Shown piece after piece: positions 1 to 7,752 of a stretch of 64,000 nt of DNA. The translations under genes were made by a program, and so were the position numbers. The stretch comes from Peptoniphilus faecalis. Its GTDB lineage: Bacteria; Bacillota; Clostridia; Tissierellales; Peptoniphilaceae. Each line of letters opens with the position of its first letter. The first letter of the stretch is position 1. The stretch is taken from contig NZ_JABDSR010000003.1 in assembly GCF_012976305.1 (NCBI RefSeq), forward strand, positions 1-64,000. Reading direction: 5' to 3'. Under the pieces are notes generated by a model. It made no database searches. It worked only from the letters and a program-made list of their open reading frames with translations, and had not been told where the DNA came from.

Positions 1-367
1 CTACAGCAATCTTTCTTTTTACATCATTAGATATATTAGAATACTCATTAACTATATTGGTTTTAGCACTAAAGGTAGAACCGCACTCTTTACATAAAAA
101 TCTTTGCTTTTTTAGAAAAAGAATAGTTGGTATATTAGAAACATCAGGAAGTTTAATCTTACAAATCTTAGTACCATATTTTATAATATTAAAAGATTCA
201 TTAACATGACCACAACATGGGCAAACCTCTGGTGTATAAGTTAATTTTCCATAAATAAATTTAGTATCTATGTACTTAATTTTTTTGACAATAATATTTT
301 CAGTATCAATTACTATATTTTTATCTTTAATATTCAACAAATCTTTTATATAATTATTAATAGACAT
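1..367 (-). CDS. ISL3-family transposase, N-terminal part (runs off window)
   Basis: An ATG at 367-365 follows AAGGAGTGATT on the minus strand and opens a frame with no stop to the window edge (122 complete codons). The protein carries a split Cys pair typical of the N-terminal zinc ribbon of ISL3 transposases: CPCCG at about residue 48, then CKECGSTF at about residue 94. The DDE catalytic core would lie beyond the edge. The start region is also one arm of a long inverted repeat (see 359-430). Family assignment rests on the zinc-ribbon spacing and the terminal repeat; it is not identical to the transposase at 24154-25332. Confidence 0.8.
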   Translation of the reverse strand, partial: MSINNYIKDLLNIKDKNIVIDTENIIVKKIKYIDTKFIYGKLTYTPEVCPCCGHVNESFNIIKYGTKICKIKLPDVSNIPTILFLKKQRFLCKECGSTFSAKTNIVNEYSNISNDVKRKIAV

Positions 368-430
368 AGAATCACTCCTTGGTATTTGGTTGCAACTATA
401 TTTTATAGGAATGTGATTTCTATGTCTATT
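359..430 (-). promoter_or_regulatory. Transposase promoter inside a start-masking inverted repeat
   Basis: The segment 359-375, which covers the transposase ATG and part of its ribosome binding site, is complementary to 413-430 with a single bulged base; the loop is 37 nt. On the minus strand a TAGACA -35 box (428-423) lies in the outer arm and a TAAAAT -10 box (405-400) lies in the loop, 17 bp apart. A transcript from this promoter would lack the outer arm, while read-through transcripts would contain both arms and hide the start. Boxes and arms are seen; the function is inferred. Confidence 0.6.
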
Positions 431-549
431 TTTTATACATTTCCATACAAAAATAGTGCTGATGATTTCTCACCAACACTATTTATTATAGAACCTTTTT
501 TATTTACTATATTTTAATTACTTAATTGTAATTTTTTATAAAAATATAC

Positions 550-578
550 TTGAATTAGTAAATTAATTAATATATAAT
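550..578 (+). promoter_or_regulatory. Promoter of the M20-YfcC-MalY cluster
   Basis: TTGAAT (550-555) and TATAAT (573-578) are separated by exactly 17 bp, a good vegetative sigma factor match. The predicted start near 585 is about 50 nt before the amidohydrolase start codon and directly abuts the palindrome at 589-603. Confidence 0.7.
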
Positions 579-588
579 ACCTTATATA

Positions 589-603
589 GTTAAGCAGCTT
601 AAC
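589..603. promoter_or_regulatory. Candidate operator: 15-bp palindrome at the transcription start
   Basis: GTTAAGC-A-GCTTAAC has perfect 7-bp arms around one base. It sits immediately downstream of the -10 box of the 550-578 promoter, where a bound repressor would block initiation or early elongation. No regulator gene is adjacent inside the window. Confidence 0.5.
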
Positions 604-633
604 AATTAAAACAATTTTAAATTAGGAGGGTAT

Positions 634-1836
634 ATGCTAAGTAGAGATATTATTTTAAATGAAATAGACAGTATGAAAGATTATATATTTAAAACTAGAA
701 GATATTTTCATGAAAATCCTGAACTTTCAGGAGAAGAGTTTGAAACTTCAAAATTTTTAAAAGAAGAAATAAAAAAATTAGGACTTGAAATTATAGAAGT
801 AGAAAAAACTGGATTTTATGCAACTTTAGATACAAAAAAACCAGGAAAGACAATAGGTATTAGAGCAGACATAGACGCTCTTCCAATTCAAGAAAATGAA
901 AGGAATTTAGCTAATAAAAAATTAGCAATCTCAAAAAATGATGGGGTAATGCATGCCTGTGGACATGATGGTCATATGACTATTTTACTTACTTGTGCGA
1001 AATTTTTTGTGAAACATAAATCTGAACTTAAGGGAAAGATAATTTTTATATTTGAAGAAGGAGAGGAACAAGGAACAGGAATAAATGCAATGATAGATGC
1101 ATTAAAAAACATTGACATTGATGGTATTTATGGTACACATCTTACATCTTTTATGAATGTTGGAGAAATTTCTGTAGATCCGGGCCCAGTAATGGCTGGA
1201 GCTGGCAGAGTATGGTTTGATGTAATAGGAAAAGGTGGACATGGTTCAAGACCTGATTTATCAATAAATCCTATATTTGCTGCTTCTAATATTCTAAATG
1301 GACTTACTAGTGCATGGTCAAATCAGATTGATGTTACTAAAACTGTAACATTAGGTATTGGATCAATAAATGGAGGTTCTAATTTAGCACCTAATGTAAT
1401 TCCAGATAGTGTAGAAGTAACAGGAACTTTTAGATTTTTTGATATGGAAGAAGGTATTAAAGCACTAGAAATCATAAAAAAAGTTGCGGAATTAACAGCT
1501 AGAGCTCATAAATGTAAAGTAGTGTTTAGCGAAAAAAACTCCATTACTGTTGGACCTGTTGTAAATGATGAAAAATTATCGTTAATTGCCAAAGAGGCTA
1601 TCAATAACTTATATTCAAAAGCATTAGTAGAAAATAAAACTTGGTTTGCTTCAGAGTCATTTTCTAAATATGGTCAAATAGCACCAAGTTTATTTGCTTT
1701 TGTCGGAACAAAAAATGATAAACTTGGTTCAGGGGCGGAACATCATAATGAATATTTTGATATAGATGAAGAATCTATGATATATGGATGTTGTGCAACA
1801 ATTGGATTTGTAAATAAATTTTTAATAGAGAATTAA
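634..1836 (+). CDS. M20-family amidohydrolase / aminoacylase
   Basis: A 400-residue cytosolic metallohydrolase of the M20D group (hippurate hydrolase, N-acyl-amino-acid deacylase type). The metal-site motifs are present: HACGHDGH at residues 107-114, EEGEEQG at 141-147, GTHL near 168 and a late HHNEYF motif. RADIDALP near residue 78 is also typical. Known relatives remove acyl groups from amino acids or cysteine conjugates. The start follows TTAGGAGGG. It is the first gene of a cluster with a YfcC-type carrier 18 bp downstream and a MalY/PatB-type lyase, which suggests uptake, deacylation and cleavage of an amino acid conjugate. The exact substrate cannot be read from sequence. Confidence 0.88.
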   Translation: MLSRDIILNEIDSMKDYIFKTRRYFHENPELSGEEFETSKFLKEEIKKLGLEIIEVEKTGFYATLDTKKPGKTIGIRADIDALPIQENERNLANKKLAISKNDGVMHACGHDGHMTILLTCAKFFVKHKSELKGKIIFIFEEGEEQGTGINAMIDALKNIDIDGIYGTHLTSFMNVGEISVDPGPVMAGAGRVWFDVIGKGGHGSRPDLSINPIFAASNILNGLTSAWSNQIDVTKTVTLGIGSINGGSNLAPNVIPDSVEVTGTFRFFDMEEGIKALEIIKKVAELTARAHKCKVVFSEKNSITVGPVVNDEKLSLIAKEAINNLYSKALVENKTWFASESFSKYGQIAPSLFAFVGTKNDKLGSGAEHHNEYFDIDEESMIYGCCATIGFVNKFLIEN

Positions 1837-1854
1837 TTTTAATGGAGAATTAAT

Positions 1855-3249
1855 ATGGATAAAAAAAAGAAAAGAAGTTTTAAAATGCCTCATCTTCTTT
1901 ATATAATGCTTGGTTTGTTAGTGATGATGTCTTTACTTACATATGTTATACCAGCAGGAAATTTTGGAAGAGATGCTAGTGGTAAAGTTGACGCAAACGT
2001 ATTTAATTATCTATCAAGTCAAACTCCAGTTAGCTTAGTTGATTTGTTTTTTATGTTACTTGGAGGACTTGTAGCAGCTGGGACTACTGTTTGGGTAGTT
2101 ATGGTTAGTGCAGCAAATATGAATGTAGTTATGGATACAGGCGCTATAGATGAAGTTTTGGAATATGCGACAATAAAATTAAAAAAATCTAGTACAAAAG
2201 TATTAGTACCTATATTATATTTTTTAATATTATATATTGCAGCATTTGCAAGTACAGATGCACTGATTGCTGTTGTGCCAATAGGTGTTTTATTCGCTAA
2301 AAGGTTAAAAATAGATCCTCTATCAGCATTAGGAGTTTCATTTTTTCCATCAATGATTGGATTTGGATTAGGCCCTACTTTAAGAGTTATTATTCCCCAA
2401 ACGATGTTAAATCTTCCACCTCTTTCTGGTTTTGGAGTGAGGATGTTATTGTTAAACATATTTGGAATAGTTGGACTTTTATATACATTTAGGTATATTA
2501 AAAGAGTTCAAAAAGATTCAAATAATTCATTAATGAATAATGAAGATTGGAAAAATGAGTTAATTGTAGATGATGTAGATAAAAGTAATATGGATATGCC
2601 AAAAAGATCTGTAATAGTTTTAATTTTAATGATTCTTCAATATGTAATATTAGTAGCATACTTTTTAATATTTAAAGAAAAACCAATGGAATTTATTGTA
2701 GGATTCTTTTTAATAGGAGCTATTTTTATAGGGTTAGTTGGAGGTATGGATGCAGAAGAAGTTGCAAATTCCTTTGTAAGAGGGCTTGCAAATATGGCGT
2801 TTGTTGTATTTATTATAGGTCTTGCTACAACAATGCAAACGGTTATGGTACAGGGAAATATATTGGATACTATAATATATTCTATAACAAGACCTCTTAT
2901 GAATTTAAACAGGTCAATATCGGCTATTGGAATAACGGCAGTTATAACATTGATAAATCCATTTGTGCCGAGTGTAACAGCTAAGGCAGCAGCTTTAATA
3001 CCAATAATAGAGCCTCTTACAAATGCACTGGGTATACACCCTCAAATTGCATGTCAAGCTTTTTTAATGGGAGATAGTTTTACAAATATGATATCGCCAG
3101 CACTAGGATGGACTATGGGTGCTTTAACTATAGCGAAAGTACCATATGATAGATGGATAAAATGGGTTATTAAACCTATGTTATTATTTGTTTTTATGTC
3201 ATTTATAGTAATATTTATATTAAATACAATTGGATGGACAGGAATATAG
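1855..3249 (+). CDS. YfcC / DcuC-superfamily membrane transporter
   Basis: A 464-residue polytopic membrane protein. A basic N-terminus (DKKKKRSFKMPH) leads into the first membrane segment, which is followed by TYVIPAGNFGR, a motif typical of the YfcC family (anaerobic C4-dicarboxylate and arginine/ornithine carrier superfamily). About 11-12 hydrophobic segments are visible, with a charged cytoplasmic loop near residues 220-250. A duplicated-half signature appears as the ITLINPFVPSVTAKAA stretch near residue 365. It lies between the amidohydrolase and the C-S lyase and probably imports their substrate or a peptide/amino acid. Transport specificity in this family is poorly predictable from sequence. 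Confidence 0.82.
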   Translation: MDKKKKRSFKMPHLLYIMLGLLVMMSLLTYVIPAGNFGRDASGKVDANVFNYLSSQTPVSLVDLFFMLLGGLVAAGTTVWVVMVSAANMNVVMDTGAIDEVLEYATIKLKKSSTKVLVPILYFLILYIAAFASTDALIAVVPIGVLFAKRLKIDPLSALGVSFFPSMIGFGLGPTLRVIIPQTMLNLPPLSGFGVRMLLLNIFGIVGLLYTFRYIKRVQKDSNNSLMNNEDWKNELIVDDVDKSNMDMPKRSVIVLILMILQYVILVAYFLIFKEKPMEFIVGFFLIGAIFIGLVGGMDAEEVANSFVRGLANMAFVVFIIGLATTMQTVMVQGNILDTIIYSITRPLMNLNRSISAIGITAVITLINPFVPSVTAKAAALIPIIEPLTNALGIHPQIACQAFLMGDSFTNMISPALGWTMGALTIAKVPYDRWIKWVIKPMLLFVFMSFIVIFILNTIGWTGI

Positions 3250-3313
3250 AAGGTAAAATATATGTAAAATTAATAATCAAATATTTAGAGTAAAATATAA
3301 AATAGGAGGAATT

Positions 3314-4501
3314 ATGAAATACGATTTTAAAACTAGAGTAAATAGAAAAGGACAAGGTTCCTTAAAATGGAAAGATATGTATGAGAAAAAAAGAGATGTA
3401 AGTGATGGTGTTGTACCTTTATCAGTTGCCGATATGGAATTTAAACATCCTGAAGAATTAATTTCAGGGTTAAAAGAGCATATAGAAAATACAGTATTGG
3501 GATATACTGGACCTACTGATGAATTTAAGCAATCTGTTGCAAATTGGATGCAAAGACGTCATAATTTTAAAATAGAAAAAGATTGGATAGTAAATACATC
3601 AGGAGTAGTACCAGCATTTTTCAATGCAATTCGTGAATTTACAAAAGAGGGAGACGGAGTTATAATCATGAGTCCGGTATATTATCCCTTTTATAATGCT
3701 ATTAAATTGCAAAATAGAGAGATTGTGGATTGTCCTTTAGTTGAAAAAGATGGATACTATACAATAAACTATGAGCTTTTTGATGAGTTATCAAAAAATA
3801 GTAAAAATAAAGTTTTATTATTTTGCTCCCCTCATAACCCTGTTGGTAGAGTATGGAAAAGAGAGGAGCTTGAAAAACTTGCATATATTATTAAGAAAAA
3901 TGATGTGTTATTGTTATCTGATGAGATACACTTTGATTTGATAATGCCAGGTTATGAACATACTGTTTTTCAAACAATAGATGAAGAAATTGCAGAAAGA
4001 ACAATAACTTTTACAGCACCTTCAAAATCTTTTAATATTGCTGGCATGGGAATGAGTAATATAATTATTAAAAACAAAGAGCTTAGAGATAGATTTATAA
4101 AGGCACTTGAAAGTATATCTGTTATTCCTACAACAGCTGTGGGATATAAAGCTTGTCAAATTGTATATGATAAATGTGAACAATGGCTTGATGAATGTAT
4201 TGATGTCATTGATGGAAATCAAAGGTTGTTAAATGATTTTTTTGAAAAAAGATTTAAAAATATAAAGGCACCTTTAATAGAAGGAACATATTTACAGTGG
4301 GTGGATTTTAGAGCTTTAGGATTAGATAAGGAGAAACTAGAAAAATTCATGATAGAGGAAGCAGAATTATTTCTAGATGAAGGATATATATTTGGAAAAA
4401 ATGGAGAAGGTTTTGAAAGATTTAATCTAGCGGTCCCAAAAGAAGTGCTTGAAGAGGCTTTGGAAAGATTAGATAAAGCTTTAAATAGATTAAAAAAATA
4501 G
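3314..4501 (+). CDS. MalY/PatB-type PLP aminotransferase, probable cystathionine beta-lyase / C-S lyase
   Basis: A 395-residue fold-type I PLP enzyme of the MalY/PatB group. It has the group's N-terminal VPLSVADMEF stretch (34-43), FCSPHNPVGRVW (170-181), the cofactor-binding LSDEIHFDL (201-209) and the Schiff-base lysine in SKSFNIAG (Lys238). Family members split cystathionine or S-substituted cysteine into pyruvate, ammonia and a thiol. The gene follows the amidohydrolase and carrier, with AGGAGG before its ATG, and a terminator is visible 80 bp downstream. The likely role is cleavage of an imported cysteine conjugate; methionine biosynthesis is an alternative. Confidence 0.88.
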   Translation: MKYDFKTRVNRKGQGSLKWKDMYEKKRDVSDGVVPLSVADMEFKHPEELISGLKEHIENTVLGYTGPTDEFKQSVANWMQRRHNFKIEKDWIVNTSGVVPAFFNAIREFTKEGDGVIIMSPVYYPFYNAIKLQNREIVDCPLVEKDGYYTINYELFDELSKNSKNKVLLFCSPHNPVGRVWKREELEKLAYIIKKNDVLLLSDEIHFDLIMPGYEHTVFQTIDEEIAERTITFTAPSKSFNIAGMGMSNIIIKNKELRDRFIKALESISVIPTTAVGYKACQIVYDKCEQWLDECIDVIDGNQRLLNDFFEKRFKNIKAPLIEGTYLQWVDFRALGLDKEKLEKFMIEEAELFLDEGYIFGKNGEGFERFNLAVPKEVLEEALERLDKALNRLKK

Positions 4502-4579
4502 TATTAAATAAAAATAAGATAGGTACTCTTTACAAAATATAATCTATAAATAAAGGGCTGTTGTGAAAGTCCTAAAAAA

Positions 4580-4611
4580 AGGCGAGGATAATAAAAAATC
4601 TCGTCTTTTTT
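4580..4611 (+). terminator. Rho-independent terminator downstream of the MalY gene
   Basis: AGGCGAG (4580-4586) pairs with CTCGTCT (4600-4606, one G-U pair) over a 13-nt loop and is followed by a run of six T. It would end the three-gene cluster. Confidence 0.65.
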
Positions 4612-4757
4612 GATACAATTTATACATGAAAAAATAAACATTAAATTTTCTAAAATCATAATTTATATTGACTATGTTCTGGTATCAAAGTGTAAAAAGT
4701 GTTGTAATATATATATTGATAATTAAGAAAGAGTAAAGATCAATGTAAAATAAACAA

Positions 4758-4786
4758 TTGATAATTTTAACGCATTATGTTATACT
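4758..4786 (+). promoter_or_regulatory. rpsB promoter
   Basis: TTGATA (4758-4763), a 17-bp spacer and TATACT (4781-4786), with a TG one base upstream of the -10 box (extended -10). The predicted start near 4793 leaves a leader of about 100 nt before rpsB. Confidence 0.75.
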
Positions 4787-4837
4787 TTTATCCGGTAACT
4801 AATACACACATTTTTTGATATCTAAGGAGTTGCCAAT

Positions 4838-4891
4838 TTGGTCCCTATGATAGATGATAAAAATGGAGGAAAAAACACGGAGGTGGCTTAA
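4838..4891 (+). CDS. Candidate 17-codon leader ORF abutting rpsB
   Basis: A TTG at 4838 lies 8 nt after AAGGAG (4824-4829) and opens MVPMIDDKNGGKNTEVA. Its TAA (4889-4891) is immediately followed by the rpsB ATG at 4892. The rpsB ribosome binding site (4880-4886) lies inside it, so its translation would be coupled to, or compete with, rpsB initiation. An internal ATG at 4847 gives a 14-codon version. It may also be chance in a leader with two Shine-Dalgarno-like sites. I do not recognise the peptide. Confidence 0.3.
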   Translation: MVPMIDDKNGGKNTEVA

Positions 4892-5704
4892 ATGTCAGTA
4901 ATTTCAATGAAAAATTTATTAGAAGCAGGTGTTCACTTTGGACACCAAACTAGAAGATGGAATCCTAAGATGAAGAGATTTATATTTACTGAAAGAAACG
5001 GTATTTATATAATCGACCTTCAAAAGACTGTTAAAAAAATTGAAGAAGCTTATGATTTTGTAAGAGAGATTGCAGCAAATGGTGGAGAGATCCTTTTTGT
5101 TGGTACAAAAAAGCAAGCTCAAGATGCAATTGAAAAAGAAGCAATTAAATGTGGTATGCCTTATATTAATGAAAGATGGTTAGGCGGTCTTTTAACTAAC
5201 TACAAGACTATTAGCAAGAGAATTGAAAGACTTTACAAATTATTTGAAATGGAAGAAAATGGGACATTTGATGTTCTTCCAAAGAAAGAAGTTGCTCAAT
5301 TACTACATGAAAGAGAAAAACTTGAAAAATTCCTTGGTGGAATTAAAGAAATGAAGGGAATGCCTCAAGCACTATTTGTAGTTGATCCTAAAAAAGAAAG
5401 AATAGCAGTTAAAGAAGCACATATTTTGGGAATTCCTGTTATCGGTATCGTTGATACAAATTGTGACCCTGAAGAATTAGATATTCCAATTCCGGGAAAT
5501 GACGATGCAATTAGAGCAGTAAAACTTATCACTGAAACTATTGCAAATGCAGTTATCGAGGGAAAACAAGGAAGTCAAATTGAAGATAACGATAGTGATG
5601 ATTATGATGAATCCACTCAAGATGTTTCTGAAGAGTCTATTGAAGTAGAGTCCATTGAAATCGAAGAAACTGTTGAGGATGAAAAGTCAACTATAGAAGA
5701 CTAA
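4892..5704 (+). CDS. rpsB: 30S ribosomal protein S2
   Basis: A 270-residue S2 protein of the small subunit. The family start [20 protein letters not shown] is intact (residues 6-25), as are [25 protein letters not shown] and [14 protein letters not shown] near residue 190. The conserved core ends near residue 226. It is followed by about 44 residues dominated by Asp, Glu and Ser, an acidic tail longer than in most S2 proteins. The start follows GGAGGTGG. It is transcribed from the promoter at 4758-4786 and followed by a strong hairpin before tsf, so S2 can be made in excess of EF-Ts. Confidence 0.97.
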   Translation: MSVISMKNLLEAGVHFGHQTRRWNPKMKRFIFTERNGIYIIDLQKTVKKIEEAYDFVREIAANGGEILFVGTKKQAQDAIEKEAIKCGMPYINERWLGGLLTNYKTISKRIERLYKLFEMEENGTFDVLPKKEVAQLLHEREKLEKFLGGIKEMKGMPQALFVVDPKKERIAVKEAHILGIPVIGIVDTNCDPEELDIPIPGNDDAIRAVKLITETIANAVIEGKQGSQIEDNDSDDYDESTQDVSEESIEVESIEIEETVEDEKSTIED

Positions 5705-5713
5705 AGATATTTC

Positions 5714-5751
5714 GAGAGTTCTAAAGTAATCCTTTAAAACTCTCTTTTTTT
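5714..5751 (+). terminator. Terminator / attenuator between rpsB and tsf
   Basis: GAGAGTT (5714-5720) pairs with AACTCTC (5738-5744). After one mismatch, TAAAG/CTTTA extends the stem to a 5-nt loop, and seven T follow. No separate tsf promoter was seen, so partial read-through is the likely way tsf and downstream genes are expressed. Confidence 0.8.
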
Positions 5752-5775
5752 AAAATAAATAAGGAGTGAATTAAA

Positions 5776-6420
5776 ATGGCTATTACAGCAGCATTAGTTA
5801 AAGAATTAAGAGAAAAAACTGGAGCAGGTATGATGGACTGTAAGAAAGCTTTGTCAGAAACAAATGGCGATATGGACAAGGCAGTTGATTTTCTAAGAGA
5901 AAAGGGTTTAGCATCTGTTGCTAAAAAATCTTCAAGAATTGCATCTGAAGGTCTTGTTGATTCTTATATTCATGGTGGAAGAATTGGAGTTTTAGTTGAA
6001 GTTAACTCTGAGACAGACTTCGTTGCTAAAAATGAAGAGTTTAAAAACTTCGTTAGGGATATTGCAATGCAAGTTGCTGCAGTTGCTCCAAAATATGTTA
6101 GTCGTGAGGAAGTTCCTGCTGAAGAGGTAGAGCACGAAAGAAACATTCTTACGGAACAAGCGAGAGGAGAAAATAAACCGGAACATATTATTGAAAAAAT
6201 GGTAGAAGGTAGACTTGAAAAATTCTATGAAGAAATTTGTCTGCTTGATCAAGATTTCATTAAAGATCCAGATAAAAAAATCAAAGATATTTTAAATGAT
6301 TTAATAGCAAAAATTGGTGAAAATATTAAAATCAGAAGATTTGTTAGATTTGAAGTTGGCGAAGGTCTTGAAAAAAGAGAAGAAAACTTTGCTGAAGAAG
6401 TAGCTAAACAAATAGGTTAA
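5776..6420 (+). CDS. tsf: Translation elongation factor Ts
   Basis: EF-Ts, the nucleotide exchange factor for EF-Tu. Residues 1-50 form the UBA-like N-domain with [16 protein letters not shown] and [13 protein letters not shown]. The [10 protein letters not shown] motif that contacts EF-Tu is near residue 80. At 214 residues it is a short form compared with about 290 in Bacillus, lacking part of the duplicated core. The start follows AAGGAGTGA. It is separated from rpsB by a terminator and leads with 16 bp into pyrH. Confidence 0.96.
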   Translation: MAITAALVKELREKTGAGMMDCKKALSETNGDMDKAVDFLREKGLASVAKKSSRIASEGLVDSYIHGGRIGVLVEVNSETDFVAKNEEFKNFVRDIAMQVAAVAPKYVSREEVPAEEVEHERNILTEQARGENKPEHIIEKMVEGRLEKFYEEICLLDQDFIKDPDKKIKDILNDLIAKIGENIKIRRFVRFEVGEGLEKREENFAEEVAKQIG

Positions 6421-6436
6421 CAAATTGGAGGAGTAA

Positions 6437-7141
6437 ATGCCAAAATATAAGAGAATTGTTTTAAAACTCAGCGGTGAGGCACTAGCAGGTTCAAATTCCG
6501 TTGGAATTGATATTGATTATGTCAATTTAATTGCAAGGCAAGTAAAGAAAATTTATGAATTAGGTGTTGAGACGGGAATTGTCGTAGGTGGCGGAAACTT
6601 TTGGAGAGGACGTGACGAAAATAATATTGATCGTGCTACATCTGATTATATGGGTATGTTAGGTACTGTTATGAACGCTTTAGCATTACAGGACTCTTTA
6701 GAAAAATTAGGCGTTATTACTCGTGTGCAAACTGCTATCGAAATGAAGCAAGTTGCAGAACCTTATATTAGAAGGCGTGCTATAAGACATTTAGAAAAAG
6801 GTCGTGTTGTTATATTCTCAGCTGGAGTTGGAAATCCATATTTCTCTACTGATACTGCTGCTGCTCTTAGGGCTGCGGAAATTGATGCGGATGTTATACT
6901 TTTAGCTAAAAAGGGTACAGATGCAATTTATGATTCTGATCCAAATATAAATGCAGATGCAAAGAAATATGACCACTTAAGTTATAGGGAGATTTTAAAT
7001 AAAAATTTAAAAATAATGGATGGCACTGCGACTACACTTTGCATGGACAACAATATTCCTTTAAGGGTTTTCGGAATTGATGAAGAAGATGCAATGTATA
7101 AAGTTGTGTGTGGTGAAGAAATTGGTACAAGTGTTAAATAG
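6437..7141 (+). CDS. pyrH: UMP kinase
   Basis: A 234-residue bacterial UMP kinase, phosphorylating UMP to UDP in pyrimidine nucleotide synthesis. The amino acid kinase fold signatures are visible: [15 protein letters not shown] at the N-terminus, [12 protein letters not shown] near residue 50, [20 protein letters not shown] near residue 130 and the late [20 protein letters not shown] precedes the ATG. It sits between tsf and frr in the usual order, with 9 bp to frr. Confidence 0.97.
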   Translation: MPKYKRIVLKLSGEALAGSNSVGIDIDYVNLIARQVKKIYELGVETGIVVGGGNFWRGRDENNIDRATSDYMGMLGTVMNALALQDSLEKLGVITRVQTAIEMKQVAEPYIRRRAIRHLEKGRVVIFSAGVGNPYFSTDTAAALRAAEIDADVILLAKKGTDAIYDSDPNINADAKKYDHLSYREILNKNLKIMDGTATTLCMDNNIPLRVFGIDEEDAMYKVVCGEEIGTSVK

Positions 7142-7150
7142 GAGGATATT

Positions 7151-7708
7151 ATGATATCTGATTTAAAAAATAATTCTGAGTCTAGAATGAAAAAAACTGT
7201 GGGATCATTAGTTGAATCACTTCAATCTATAAGGGCAGGTCGTGCGAATACTACTTTACTTGATAAAATTTATGTTGAATATTATGGACAACAAACTCCA
7301 ATTAATCAAGTTTCTAGTCTTTCTGCTCCAGAGCCAAGACTTCTTACAATTCAACCTTGGGATTCTACTTTAATTCCTGAAATTGAGAAAGCGATATTAA
7401 AATCTGATTTAGGGATAAATCCTTCAAATGATGGAAAAATTATTAGACTTGTTATTCCTCAACTTACAGAAGAGAGAAGAAGAGATCTTACAAAATTAGT
7501 AGGCAAATATGCTGAAGAAGCAAAAATTTCCATTAGGAATATTAGAAGAGATGCTATGGAGGATATTAAAAAAGCTGAAAAAGCTAAAGAAATTTCTGAA
7601 GATGATAAGATTTCATATGAAGAAAATATTCAAAAGTTGACAGATAAATATATTAAAGAAGTTGACAAGGTAGCAGAAAACAAAGAAAAAGAACTTATGG
7701 AAATTTAA
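7151..7708 (+). CDS. frr: Ribosome recycling factor
   Basis: A 185-residue RRF, which splits post-termination ribosomes together with EF-G. The RMKKTVGSL and [14 protein letters not shown] stretches of helix 1 and the later [12 protein letters not shown] and [12 protein letters not shown] of the three-helix bundle are intact, and the length is typical. A GGAGG lies before the ATG. A strong terminator follows at 7715-7742, closing the rpsB-to-frr block. Confidence 0.97.
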   Translation: MISDLKNNSESRMKKTVGSLVESLQSIRAGRANTTLLDKIYVEYYGQQTPINQVSSLSAPEPRLLTIQPWDSTLIPEIEKAILKSDLGINPSNDGKIIRLVIPQLTEERRRDLTKLVGKYAEEAKISIRNIRRDAMEDIKKAEKAKEISEDDKISYEENIQKLTDKYIKEVDKVAENKEKELMEI

Positions 7709-7714
7709 ATTTTA

Positions 7715-7742
7715 GCCTTAGATTATTCTAAGGCTTTTTTTT
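7715..7742 (+). terminator. Rho-independent terminator after frr
   Basis: GCCTTAG (7715-7721), a 6-nt loop, CTAAGGC (7728-7734) and eight T. It lies between frr and the uppS ribosome binding site. No clear promoter was found for uppS, so some read-through is likely. Confidence 0.85.
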
Positions 7743-7752
7743 AAGGAGTTTT

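Larger units (their letters stand above)
1..495 (-). mobile_element. ISL3-family insertion sequence, right end (partial)
   Basis: The stretch holds the 5' part of a minus-strand transposase and ends at 495 with a terminus that reads GGTTCTATAATAAATAG on the minus strand. This resembles the complete element at 23980-25455, whose right end reads GGCTCTATAATATCTG. The host sequence right after the end is a T-rich octamer (496-503). The other end and its target duplication lie outside the window. The nucleotide sequence differs clearly from the second element, so this is a different IS of the same family. Confidence 0.8.
4502..4891. other. Gene-free stretch upstream of rpsB
   Basis: About 390 bp without a conventional gene. 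It holds the terminator of the upstream cluster (4580-4611), the rpsB promoter (4758-4786) and a leader of about 100 nt with a short candidate ORF (4838-4891). The stretch from 4555 starts GGGCTGTTGTGAAAGTCC, which faintly recalls an insertion sequence terminus, but no partner end was found. Nothing convincing was seen between 4612 and 4757. Confidence 0.7.

Noticed and set aside
2019-2459. Long open frame on the minus strand inside the YfcC gene
   Set aside because: It is antisense to a clear gene, lacks a ribosome binding site and shows no family motif. The same applies to the other antisense frames, such as 34869-35489 and 23363-23869.
4555-4620. IS1182-like terminus (GGGCTGTTGTGAAAG)
   Set aside because: Only a vague resemblance, with no matching opposite end or duplication; most of the stretch is explained by a terminator.
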